From the NCBI GenBank assembly GCA_025808375.1, contig CP061009.1, positions 744,001 through 808,000 of the forward strand: DNA of 64,000 bases, written 5' to 3'. Within the stretch, counting starts at the first letter, position 1; each line of letters begins with the position of its first letter. The position numbers and the translations under genes were made by a program. Positions 15,113-24,349 of this stretch are shown in pieces. The notes beneath the pieces were generated by a model. It did not search any database, had not been told where the DNA came from, and saw only the letters and a program-made list of their open reading frames with translations. The DNA comes from Duncaniella muricolitica (GTDB lineage Bacteria; Bacteroidota; Bacteroidia; Bacteroidales; Muribaculaceae).

Positions 15113-15360
15113 TCTTTATATTTTTTGCGCCTTCAGGCGCCTATGTTATTTTTCGGCTTTCTTCTAATCTTTTCCAAATTTTGCGAGTCTGGAATAACCA
15201 GAGAGGGTTGCCCGTCCAGTCCGATATGGAGAGGTTCTCAGACCGCTGGGGGGACTGCCCCGAGGCTCGCGTCCCTCGCAGAATGCGTTGCCTATCCCGT
15301 AGGCGTTGCAGGGTCATACGATTATAGAGCATGAGGGGAGCCTCACGTATTGCGCTTAAT
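15113..15360 (-). ncRNA. putative DGR template-RNA spacer, structured
   Basis: About 250 bases without a convincing gene between the template-slot repeat and the RT start. GC-rich and rich in short complementary runs, with a GCGCC-TTCA-GGCGC hairpin at 15127-15140. In studied DGRs the RNA downstream of the template is needed for cDNA priming, so a structured spacer is expected here. Transcription is inferred. Confidence 0.5.
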
Positions 15361-15472
15361 GTGAGCCGCGAGCCGAAGCTCGTGCTCGAGCTCGTAGAAA
15401 CGTGGCCCGCGTTCGAGTCAACGAGACCGCCACCCGCATTCGCACCGTGGCTCGCACGGCCAACGACACGGC
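15361..15472 (-). repeat. DGR repeat in the template slot, altered at most adenines
   Basis: 112-bp copy lying between the fibre gene and the RT, where a template repeat is expected. Its sense 3' end reads CGGCTCACATTAA whereas both variable repeats read CGGCTCGCCTTCA, the kind of difference seen between IMH* and IMH. However, variable codons here are AGC CAC GGT AAT GGT GAC AAC GGC CAC AGC AGC ACG AGC TTC: 15 of 25 variable bases are not A (11 G, 2 C, 2 T). It cannot template the other copies by adenine-only mutagenesis. Confidence 0.8.
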
Positions 15473-15540
15473 ACCGGGGACGCTCTACCTGTCTTTCGTC
15501 ATACTTATTTCGATTATCGTAGTTACAAATTTTTGAGTGC

Positions 15541-15571
15541 AGAGAAAGGCCACTCAAAGCGGCCTTTCTCT
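15541..15571 (-). terminator. hairpin after the fibre gene
   Basis: AGAGAAAGGCC pairs perfectly with GGCCTTTCTCT (11 bp, loop 9). It is 16 bp after the fibre stop, between the variable repeat and the template-slot repeat. It may be a terminator or the hairpin/cruciform that helps DGR target recognition. Confidence 0.7.
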
Positions 15572-15586
15572 ATATAGTTACCTTTT

Positions 15587-18500
15587 TCATTCGGTGGCCT
15601 CGTCCACAATCTCAATCTCCCCACTGAAGGCGAGCCGCGAGCCGCAGCTCGTGCTCGAGTACGTAGAAACGTAGTTCGCGCACGAGCAAACGAGACCGCC
15701 ATTCGCACTCGCATTGCTGCTCGCACGGCCAACGACACGGCCTCTATCATGGGTGTAATAGTAGACGTCGGAGTAGTTGAGGTTCCACTTGCTGTTGTCG
15801 GTGGTCAGACGAGAGGCAAGAGTATCGCAGTACCGGCCAAACTTGACTCTGCCGATGCAGTAGTCTCTGGCATTGAGGCCCTGTACTGTGCGCTCCGTCT
15901 TATCTACAGGGTCGTAGATGTGGTACACAGCGTCGATAGGGTCAGAGGCTTGTCCTATGCACTTGTTTCTCTTGAATGAGGCAAACGAGGTTACGTTGGC
16001 TGCGATGTTATCCATCCACTCATAGTTGCAGGCAACGAAGTTCTGAATACCGAATATGATGTTACCGATATTAGAGCCGCTGTACTTACGAGTTACGTTG
16101 CCAAAGGTGTTGAAATTATTGGCACCGGTCGTATAGCCTGCACTGCAACCATAACCACACTGGGCCTGAACGTCGCGGTCTCCGATGAGAGCCATAACGA
16201 GGTTGGCGATGTCCTTTGACATTTCGTAGTCAATAGCATGGTAGCCTTCTCCTCGCATTTCGCAGATGTTCATAAAGTCCTTGCAGGTATAGTGCATTGT
16301 CGATGTCGGAACAGATGTGTTGCGTACTCGTCCGTCTGCGTCATACTGCCAGTCAGGATTTGTCGTAGCAGTACCTGAGCCACGTTTCGTAACTGCGCCG
16401 CTGATTGATCGAGGACGCATGAGGTTATCTACGGAGATACCATAGACACCCACGAGACGCTTGCGAGTATGCACCCAGTCTGGCTCGATAGCCTCTACAG
16501 CCGCAGAGTCAACCGCTATGGCCTCAAGGTGGTCAAAGCCATTAGGAGCGGTAAAGTAGAATTTCTTCGCTCCTGCAGGGACATCGCAGAAAACGTACTC
16601 GCCGTTGACGAAATCAAACAGGGCATGCGTAACCATCATGTTGAACGGCGAGATAATCTTGTCGTTTTCATCGACAAATACTGCGCCGATAGTCGAGTTG
16701 TTGAGGCCCGGCCATCGTACCTGTTTCATACCATCGACGTTGATAGCATAGACACCGTAGTTAGGGTTATCTTCGATAGTTATGCTGTCTCCGGCAGACA
16801 CTTTCTTGTCGTTGACAATCGTATAGACACTTGACAACTCTTTTACGAGGAGTTTGTCAAGTGTGGCTCGGCGTATTGCCGTCGATGTAGAGATAGGTTC
16901 TGTGCTGAGACTGCTGACAAAGAAATACTTTTTCTGGTTCTTGAAATCGTTGACTCCTTTATACCAGTATTCCGGCAGCAGTTTCATTACGTCGAAACCT
17001 TCTCCTGCTTGGTCTGTGGGGTCATACTCCGTGCCGTCAGCCATGAGGTTATAGTTGGCGTCGCTGATTTGACGGCAACTCATCTTCTTGGACGTGCGGT
17101 TATAGGTACAACGGTAGGCATGGCTGTTATCGCGTACCTTTACAAAGTGGCCCGAGGGTTCGTATTCCTCTCCCGTTGTGCCGTTCTCAAGATTTGTGAT
17201 GTTCTGAGTGTCATTCTCAACATCATCAAACACTACGCCCGTGTACTGCGAATTATGCAGTGCCAACTGAGGGAAATATGCGGCCAACGAGCCGGAGTTA
17301 TTTCGGTCGAGTTCCTTGTCGTCGATAAGGTCCTCCATAATCCAACGGCCAGTAACACCTGAACACTGATTGCTTTCCTCGTATGCTTGGCCCGAGGGGT
17401 CAAGACCAACAGCACCACTCGCACGGAGAGCCTTGAGGATAGACGAGGGAGCAGTGATGTTAACATCGGGCAGACGGAGATAGCGGAGTCCTGAGGCCGT
17501 AACGATACCGTTGATGAGGTTCATCGGGTCGATATTCGGACAGCCTGAGAGCATGAGGCGGTTGACGTTGGTCATGCCTGCGATAGTGAGACCGCCGGGG
17601 TATGAGAGGTTCGGCAGGTTGACGAAATTCAACTCTGTCATTCCGGCAGGGAGTTCCAGTGTTTCAAGTGGAGAGGTCTCTGCTGTAGTGATCGACGTGA
17701 GGTCAGAGCCGGAGGCGAGCACCGTCTCAAGTCGAGGACACTTTGAGGCGTTGATGCTCCTTACCTCGGTTGTACGAATATCGAGGTGGCGCAGGAACGG
17801 AAGGTCGCCGAGGTTCATTGTTTCAAGGAAACCTGTATTACCGGGCGAGAGTTTCCACGATGTGCGGTGATTGACACTACCTATCACGATTTTCTCTGCG
17901 AGGGTCATTACCGAGAATTGGAAATTGGGGTCGAGAGAAATCTGAGAGAGGTCAATCTCGCTCATGCGGTCTGCTTGGTAGATGTAGAGCAGAATGTTAT
18001 CGCCGTGTTGGAAGTTCGTAAACACGCCTTCTTCGCCGGCACGGAGATACATTCCCTGAGTGATGTTACCACCGTCATTACCGATACCGAAATATCCGTC
18101 TTTGGCAGCACGGAACTTGATTATAGCACCCGGCTTGGCACCGACACGGCCGCCGAGAACGTGGCTTGCGTCCTTGAAGTCGCCTGTCTGGTAGTAGCCG
18201 TCGCGCACACGCCAACGCTGTTCAATAAAGCGAGGGAGAGACTGACGGCCCGATCCGTGGAGCGCATAGTAGTAGATGTCGTTATAGCCTGTGTATTTGA
18301 TGTACTTTCGCTCGCAGTCAAAGGTGCAGACAACTTTCGGCCAAAATTCTATGCGGTTCTTGACAAAGTAGTAGAGCGCACCTTTGGGCGAGAACGGGCC
18401 TGCGCCTATGCCGTCAACCTCGGGGAGATTTCGCATAGATGAGGCCACGCCGGGGAGCGTGAGAGTGTTGCCGGAAGCGTTGCGCACCATTTCCTGATTT

Positions 18501-21500
18501 TCGCAACGTCTGAGGTCATTCCAGAGGATTGAGCCACGGCCGGCGTAGCACTTATCATCTTCTTCGGGATTGAGTTCAGCAGGGATTGTGTTACCACCGT
18601 CGTTGTCCTTGCCGTTGCAGGTGTCGCAGTCGTACACTTTGTTGAAGTACATACGAATAGGCTCCATAGCAGACGGAGAATGATATTCGCCGTTCTCAAC
18701 CCAGCAGCCATCTTCGAGGAAATACATCGGCTGCATATTCTTGGCTTGCTGGTCAACTGCTGCGAGGTAGTCAGTGAACAGATAGTACGCCATGAGCGAC
18801 TGAATGCTCATGTAACGCCATGCGTTCTCGCTCCACAATTTCTTCCATGTGTTTGCGAGTGCGGCCTTGGAGTAGTCGCACGAGTCGCAGAACTTGAGCG
18901 TATTGTAGAGCTCGTAGGGCACCTTGCGACCCATTGCGAGGTCCTCTTGCAGTTGGTCGTCGTCCACCATACACTCGAAATACTGAGTCCACGCAGGATA
19001 GGTAGCCTGACCGAGAGCCAGCTTTGACACCCACGAGGACTGAGTGGTAACGGGCGCCATCATGTCGTCGATAGAGCCAACTCCCATAAACCAGTCCATA
19101 GCGTCATAGGTTATCAGCTCGTAGCCACTGACAGGATTGAGCACGTCGCCGGTTATCTGCCACTTGCCATTTACTTGCCTCATAGAGCCAGTGGCACGAA
19201 CCCACTCGCCGCCTTCATGGCGCATGAAGATGTAGTCTCGGCCACAATACTGCGAGAGGAGATACAACTTGCTTGTGTCGAGACCGTCTGCGGCCTTGAA
19301 ACGAGCCATGATTTCAGTGAGCGTTTCCTGACTCTGATATTTTCCCGCAGCGTCGAATGTGGCCTTACCGAAAAACTCGATAAAGTCTCCATAGTTCCGA
19401 CAGCCTTTATTATAGCCGGGGGTGTTCATAAAGCCAAGAGCAACCTGCTCGCCCTTATCTTCCTTCCAGTTTCCACGGGCATGGAACCACGCGTCTGTGA
19501 GGCTCTCGTTTGTGGCTCGGAAAGCAGCGATTGGGTGGTTGGCGGTTGAGTGGTTCATCGTGAGGCCCGAAACTTTTACGTCGCCAGTTTCCCATGTTCC
19601 ATCGAAAGCTCGCTGGGCCGGAGTGATGTAGTCAGAACCGAGAGCGCTGAACGTGGCGTTCATCATATCGCATACGCCGCAGTCGTTGGCCATTGACGAG
19701 TCTGAATAGTCAACCTTGACTGTGATGATAGCCACTGGGATAGTGTTATATCCGACACGGATATAATTATTCGCCATGAGTTCATACGTCTTGATAGCGT
19801 CCTCGTTGGTGTAGTCAGGATTGAGAGGCGTAACCGTAATGACGTGTGTCTTATCTGCCGGCTTACGGAGATAAAAGCGGTCATTCTTGATAGGACGCTT
19901 GGCCGACGTAGTACCCTGTCTGCGCCACTGAACGTTTGTGGCCTTGAATGATCGCCACGGTAATGTCGGGTGGAAATAGAACAGAGTACACTCAAACTTA
20001 GTCGAGGTGTCGATGTCAGAGTCAAAGCTGTCGAATGTCGCCTGTGGAGCAACTACGATGTAATATGGGAACTTGTCTTTCAGCTTGTCGATAGACGGGC
20101 GGTTCTGATTGTCGAGGACATTCTCTGCCTCGTATTCTGCAATCATAGCCGTGGTGTCGGTCAGCTTGCAGAGGTAGTTCTGGAATGCCTGAGCCCACTC
20201 GTAGTAGCTGTCATAGGCGAGTAGGTAGTACAGATAGAAGTCGCCGTATGTGCCGTCAAACGTGATGTTCTTGGTGTTGAGGATTGCGCCGGAGTTGGCT
20301 ACATAGCCGATAGCACTTATTTCCTCCCCGTCCATGTAGAGTTTGATTGTGGCATATTCGGTAGTACCTCGGTTGACAACGATTGTAGAGGGTTCTACAA
20401 CGATACCTACGGTGTGCTTTTCTCCACACTTGAACGAGCGAGTTATCACCGAGGGAGTACCATTCTTGCAGGTAACTACGACTTTGTTGCCGCAGATGTA
20501 GAAACCGGCACCGCTGTCTGGGTCATAGCACTCCATGAGCTTTGCCTCGTCATCTTTGATGTTGTTTGTGGCAAAGGCAAACTGCAGAGCCATACCGTTT
20601 GTGCGCTCTGTGGCCGCCGAGCCGAAAGGAGCATAGGAAGTTAGGAAACCTTTCACGTTTTCAGCGAAACGTAGCGACATATCGTCGAGATACTTGATAA
20701 AGCCATTCGACGAGTAGTTGGAGCCGTACACTTCCAGTGTGTAGCCGTTGTTGCTGATAGTGTGGTCTGTCTCAGCATTGGAGCGAGAGGCGAAGTCAAG
20801 GCCGAAAAGTGCGCCCTCTTTGATGATTGCGTCAATGGCTGAGCCTACGACCCTCACGCTAATGGTGTTGGTCTTGACAGAGCCGCTTTCAGCGTATGCC
20901 TCAATTACTGCTGTGCCGTCAGTAGAGTAGCCTTGTACCTGCTTGCGCACAACGCTTGTCTGAGAGGTCTGGTAATCCTCTGTAATAACTTCTTTGCCGT
21001 CGATGTATATTGTGGCATGAGTGGAGTTCTTGCCGGGGGTGTAGGCCGCAATCTGTAATTCCAGATTATCGTAGAGACGGATTGTGCCGTTGTTTACGTC
21101 ATTGAAACGCAGAGAAACGATAGGTTTGTCAGACGCAGGATCGACACACATAACGGCAGTATAGACTACGTTGCCTTTTACACCTGAGGCCACGTCCTCG
21201 CCCTGAATACGCAGGGGGTAAGAGCCATGTTCCATTCTCTCGCCGTTACCGAGGATGTTGCAGGGGTCAATCGAAATCGAGTGAGAGTAACTGTCAAGAA
21301 TAACAGCCTCTCCGAGTTTCTTCCACTCGCCATTCAGGAATATGTCGACGAACACTTTAACGCCCTGCTTGGAGACGTTATTCTCAAACTTATACATAAG
21401 CAAGTTCTTCGGGGAGCCGCCTACATTGAGTACAGATGATGTCGTATAGTTGAGAGTCTGAACACAGGTACACGTTACATCGACGGCGGTCACTGTAATA

Positions 21501-23821
21501 GTGCGTCGTTTGATGTTACCTTCTGCGTCCTCAGCCACGAGGGTAAAGTCGCGCTGTGCGGCCTCTGTGAAGTATGGCGTAAAGTCAAACTTGAACTTGT
21601 AGTTCGTAGCTGATGTCGAGGAGTTCTCGTTGACGTTTTCAGTCCAGAGTGTCAGGCCGGTCGTTGTGTCCTCGATACCTATTCTTCGGATTACGCCGAG
21701 GATTTCATCTCCAGCGTCATAACTTGTTGACTTGATAGCGGCGTAGGTTATGATGTCAGAGCCGAATGCAGCATAGAGGGCCGCAGACTCAGGATAGATT
21801 GCGAGAGTTGAGCCACTCACAGAGCCGGAGCCTGTACTCTTGGGGAGCATTATCGGGTCGCCCATTTCCTTGCCTCTCTTATCCACTGCCTTGATGATGT
21901 GGTTGTCTGCGTCTTGGTCGAGGTCGAGGTGGTCAAAGGCAGACTGCTGCATTTCGTAAGCACCGCCAGTAGAGAGAGCCTCCTTGCCGTCCTTTTCGGG
22001 AGTGTCAGCAGTCTTGACAGAGCCACCGCCGCCAAACTCTTTCCATAAGTCTTTATTTGTGATGTCGGTAACTTCGCCAGTGAACTGGTACGACTCCCAC
22101 TTATACTCCTCAGAGCGGAATGTGATTACAAGACCGCTCTTTTCGTATTTGATGCCGGACGAGGCCTGCTTAGCGAGAATAGCGTCGATAGCAGTGTCTC
22201 GTGTGTAGTAGCCGGTCAATCCCTGTTCAGAGCGAGGGCAAAGGTCATCAACGTTGATGATAGCCTCTGCACCGGCTGTCATACCTGCGAGGTCAATCCA
22301 GTTCTTGGGGTTCTTTACGAACTGATCCTCGGTAACATTCGGGCCGACGTACTGATAGGTTTTCCATGAGCCGGAACCGATTGCGAAAGTGATTGTGATA
22401 CCGAGAGAGGCTTTCTCAGCCGCATATACTGCAGCGAGGACATTGTGCGTCTGGGTCTCAGCCATGATGTCAGAATAATACTCTCCGTCAGGGAGCGGTA
22501 TCTCAACTGTGGCGTTGAATGTGTTGCCGATTGCGGCACCGCCTCCGCCAAACGGTTTCCACTGAGTTACGTCGTTCCAGTCGGCATCTTCGTCGAATAC
22601 GTTCTTCTGCCACTGATAAGCCACCCACTTGTATTTTTCCTCGCCATTGCTACCGATTTCAGCCATGAGGTATGTAACTACAGCGCCATAGGCTCGATAT
22701 GCTGTGTCAACTGCGTTGACCGCACTTTGGAGAGTGTAAAACGGCTCATCGGTATCGTAGAGAGCGTTCAGGTTGAGAAACAACGTAGCCATAAGCTGGT
22801 GGCTATGGCTCGACAACTGATTTCGGTTTTCGATTGACTGCTCGTAGGCGGCCTTGCCCTTGTCTCCTGGGAAAGCCGTATTTGCTGTCTCTCCGAGCGC
22901 GAGGTCGTTACCGATGATTACGAGTTCACTGCCACTCCAACGGTAGGTCTTGTTGTCAGATGTGCTGATATAAACTTTGCCAGACTCAGGGGTAACACCG
23001 TCTGCAGTAACTACTCCGAAATTATCCTTATCGGCCCAGTCGGAATAATACTTGAACACCGCCATGTTGAGTTCGAGGTGTCCTTCTTTCTCAATCCAGT
23101 AATCACTGAGTTCGGGACGAAGTATGCCGCCGGGGATTGTAGTAGTTGACAATTCGACATCATCTGCTTGCACCGACGGAATGTCCGTTGCCATAGTTCC
23201 ACGGAGTGGACGGATAACACCGCCCCATTCTAACCCAGTATCGTGAATATAAATCGTGCTTACTGCAAGTATAAACTTATTTGTATCCTTGTTATACACG
23301 AGCATAGCGCCGGGCGTAGTTGACTTTGCGCTTGTAGTAGAGTCTTGGACTGTAATACCCTCGACCATAGCGTTAAACTCGACAACGTCATCAACGTATC
23401 CGGGAAGATTTGCAGCAGGGACTTTGGCGTTTGCGTCAAGAGGGGCTATACCACTTGGTGCGCCCACGGAGTCTCCTATTGCTTTGATAAGAGCGGTATT
23501 CGCGTTAGCCTTATCAAGCGCAGTAGAGGCTGTACTCTTTGCAGAGTCAGCCGTAGCCTGTGCTTTTGATGCCGCAGCTTTAGCGGCACTGGCCTCATTG
23601 TAGGCAGTGGTGGCTGTATTCGAGGTTACTGTCAGCGATTGCTGCAGGGCATTGTCCTTCTGTTCTCGCTGTTGGGTCTCAGTGGTCAGAGAGGAGTCTG
23701 CGGCCTCGATTAAATCAACCAGCACCTTACCTACACGCTCAGCCGTGTTCTTGCCCTCGCCGTCCTCATGTCTTATGATGTCGGCTTGGGACTTGAGATT
23801 TGTTTTGTTTGAGAGTGCCAT
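15587..23821 (-). CDS. giant tail-fibre protein, principal DGR target
   Basis: 2,744 residues. Order seen: N-terminal virion-attachment-like part, a heptad Ala/Ser coiled coil (about 50-110), repeated fibre modules with EWxSYQF/TG-type motifs, Ig-like strands (about 720-1000), a LamG/concanavalin-like domain (GALFGLDFASRSN, about 1000-1250), a leucine-rich-repeat-like run (about 2030-2150: LETMNLGDLPFLRHLDIR, LRYLRLPDVNI), and a C-terminal lectin-like domain whose residues about 2693-2731 are the variable repeat, ending 13 residues before the stop. It should be the host-receptor-binding fibre; variation of the surface loop would change host range. No frameshift over 8.2 kb. It follows the head-connector gene by 15 bp. 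Confidence 0.9.
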   Translation of the reverse strand: MALSNKTNLKSQADIIRHEDGEGKNTAERVGKVLVDLIEAADSSLTTETQQREQKDNALQQSLTVTSNTATTAYNEASAAKAAASKAQATADSAKSTASTALDKANANTALIKAIGDSVGAPSGIAPLDANAKVPAANLPGYVDDVVEFNAMVEGITVQDSTTSAKSTTPGAMLVYNKDTNKFILAVSTIYIHDTGLEWGGVIRPLRGTMATDIPSVQADDVELSTTTIPGGILRPELSDYWIEKEGHLELNMAVFKYYSDWADKDNFGVVTADGVTPESGKVYISTSDNKTYRWSGSELVIIGNDLALGETANTAFPGDKGKAAYEQSIENRNQLSSHSHQLMATLFLNLNALYDTDEPFYTLQSAVNAVDTAYRAYGAVVTYLMAEIGSNGEEKYKWVAYQWQKNVFDEDADWNDVTQWKPFGGGGAAIGNTFNATVEIPLPDGEYYSDIMAETQTHNVLAAVYAAEKASLGITITFAIGSGSWKTYQYVGPNVTEDQFVKNPKNWIDLAGMTAGAEAIINVDDLCPRSEQGLTGYYTRDTAIDAILAKQASSGIKYEKSGLVITFRSEEYKWESYQFTGEVTDITNKDLWKEFGGGGSVKTADTPEKDGKEALSTGGAYEMQQSAFDHLDLDQDADNHIIKAVDKRGKEMGDPIMLPKSTGSGSVSGSTLAIYPESAALYAAFGSDIITYAAIKSTSYDAGDEILGVIRRIGIEDTTTGLTLWTENVNENSSTSATNYKFKFDFTPYFTEAAQRDFTLVAEDAEGNIKRRTITVTAVDVTCTCVQTLNYTTSSVLNVGGSPKNLLMYKFENNVSKQGVKVFVDIFLNGEWKKLGEAVILDSYSHSISIDPCNILGNGERMEHGSYPLRIQGEDVASGVKGNVVYTAVMCVDPASDKPIVSLRFNDVNNGTIRLYDNLELQIAAYTPGKNSTHATIYIDGKEVITEDYQTSQTSVVRKQVQGYSTDGTAVIEAYAESGSVKTNTISVRVVGSAIDAIIKEGALFGLDFASRSNAETDHTISNNGYTLEVYGSNYSSNGFIKYLDDMSLRFAENVKGFLTSYAPFGSAATERTNGMALQFAFATNNIKDDEAKLMECYDPDSGAGFYICGNKVVVTCKNGTPSVITRSFKCGEKHTVGIVVEPSTIVVNRGTTEYATIKLYMDGEEISAIGYVANSGAILNTKNITFDGTYGDFYLYYLLAYDSYYEWAQAFQNYLCKLTDTTAMIAEYEAENVLDNQNRPSIDKLKDKFPYYIVVAPQATFDSFDSDIDTSTKFECTLFYFHPTLPWRSFKATNVQWRRQGTTSAKRPIKNDRFYLRKPADKTHVITVTPLNPDYTNEDAIKTYELMANNYIRVGYNTIPVAIITVKVDYSDSSMANDCGVCDMMNATFSALGSDYITPAQRAFDGTWETGDVKVSGLTMNHSTANHPIAAFRATNESLTDAWFHARGNWKEDKGEQVALGFMNTPGYNKGCRNYGDFIEFFGKATFDAAGKYQSQETLTEIMARFKAADGLDTSKLYLLSQYCGRDYIFMRHEGGEWVRATGSMRQVNGKWQITGDVLNPVSGYELITYDAMDWFMGVGSIDDMMAPVTTQSSWVSKLALGQATYPAWTQYFECMVDDDQLQEDLAMGRKVPYELYNTLKFCDSCDYSKAALANTWKKLWSENAWRYMSIQSLMAYYLFTDYLAAVDQQAKNMQPMYFLEDGCWVENGEYHSPSAMEPIRMYFNKVYDCDTCNGKDNDGGNTIPAELNPEEDDKCYAGRGSILWNDLRRCENQEMVRNASGNTLTLPGVASSMRNLPEVDGIGAGPFSPKGALYYFVKNRIEFWPKVVCTFDCERKYIKYTGYNDIYYYALHGSGRQSLPRFIEQRWRVRDGYYQTGDFKDASHVLGGRVGAKPGAIIKFRAAKDGYFGIGNDGGNITQGMYLRAGEEGVFTNFQHGDNILLYIYQADRMSEIDLSQISLDPNFQFSVMTLAEKIVIGSVNHRTSWKLSPGNTGFLETMNLGDLPFLRHLDIRTTEVRSINASKCPRLETVLASGSDLTSITTAETSPLETLELPAGMTELNFVNLPNLSYPGGLTIAGMTNVNRLMLSGCPNIDPMNLINGIVTASGLRYLRLPDVNITAPSSILKALRASGAVGLDPSGQAYEESNQCSGVTGRWIMEDLIDDKELDRNNSGSLAAYFPQLALHNSQYTGVVFDDVENDTQNITNLENGTTGEEYEPSGHFVKVRDNSHAYRCTYNRTSKKMSCRQISDANYNLMADGTEYDPTDQAGEGFDVMKLLPEYWYKGVNDFKNQKKYFFVSSLSTEPISTSTAIRRATLDKLLVKELSSVYTIVNDKKVSAGDSITIEDNPNYGVYAINVDGMKQVRWPGLNNSTIGAVFVDENDKIISPFNMMVTHALFDFVNGEYVFCDVPAGAKKFYFTAPNGFDHLEAIAVDSAAVEAIEPDWVHTRKRLVGVYGISVDNLMRPRSISGAVTKRGSGTATTNPDWQYDADGRVRNTSVPTSTMHYTCKDFMNICEMRGEGYHAIDYEMSKDIANLVMALIGDRDVQAQCGYGCSAGYTTGANNFNTFGNVTRKYSGSNIGNIIFGIQNFVACNYEWMDNIAANVTSFASFKRNKCIGQASDPIDAVYHIYDPVDKTERTVQGLNARDYCIGRVKFGRYCDTLASRLTTDNSKWNLNYSDVYYYTHDRGRVVGRASSNASANGGLVCSCANYVSTYSSTSCGSRLAFSGEIEIVDEATE
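15630..15741 (-). repeat. DGR variable repeat VR1 (fibre)
   Basis: 112 bp. Variable codons: AGC AGC AAT AGT AAT TGC TGC AAC TAC TAC AGC ACG AGC TGC. The frame between these codons is identical to the copy in the 299-886 gene. Third codon positions never differ among copies. Confidence 0.88.
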
Positions 23822-23836
23822 ATCGTTGAAATTGAT

Positions 23837-24349
23837 TTATCCTATTTTCCGTATTTTTATGCCCCCTGAGGATCTTTGGCTCCCCTGAGCACCGGAGAGT
23901 ATTCCGACATGCTTGCAATAGCGTATGCAGTCCCGGAGATAGCTGTTGGCCACCTCTAACGTGTCGTTGTAGCAATCGGAGCGTTCCTTTGTGGAAATAT
24001 GGGAGGAGTAGTCTGACTCTTTGAGCACTGTGCCGAAACGAGTAACCTGAAAGTCGCCGACCATGACGATTTTGGCAAAAACGTAATAGGCTATACAGGT
24101 CTTGAGTCCGGCAAAGGAATAGATGTTGCCATCTGAGGCTTGATATGAGCCACCGGCCAAGAGTTTCTGGTATTTCTCGTTGGTCTCGCCATTAGCGAGA
24201 ATGTCGAGGTACAACTTGTCGCCGAGGACAGGCTTAATATTCAACTGCTCAGCCTCGCAGATGTAGGCCAGCATTTGACTATCCTTAACCTTACCCTCAA
24301 TAGGACGACCACATTTGCTTACCTCACTTGGAGTTATTAGTTGTTCCAT
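23837..24349 (-). CDS. head-tail connector-like protein
   Basis: 170 residues, begins MEQLITPSEVSKCGRPIEGKV. Helical throughout with a mid-region (FAGLKTCIAYYVFAKIVMVGDFQVTRFG) that resembles head-completion proteins (gp6-like fold) of Bacteroides phages. Position after portal and before the fibre supports this. Overlaps the portal stop by 26 bp. The C-terminus is Gly/Ser-rich and basic. Confidence 0.65.
   Translation of the reverse strand: MEQLITPSEVSKCGRPIEGKVKDSQMLAYICEAEQLNIKPVLGDKLYLDILANGETNEKYQKLLAGGSYQASDGNIYSFAGLKTCIAYYVFAKIVMVGDFQVTRFGTVLKESDYSSHISTKERSDCYNDTLEVANSYLRDCIRYCKHVGILSGAQGSQRSSGGIKIRKIG

Noticed and set aside
15141..15557. 138-codon minus-strand frame covering the template-slot repeat
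   Set aside because: It starts inside the terminator hairpin, and outside the repeat its composition is unlike protein (Arg/Ser/Gln-rich with no pattern). The frame is open mainly because the repeat itself encodes VGRA...GSRL. Kept as repeat plus spacer RNA.
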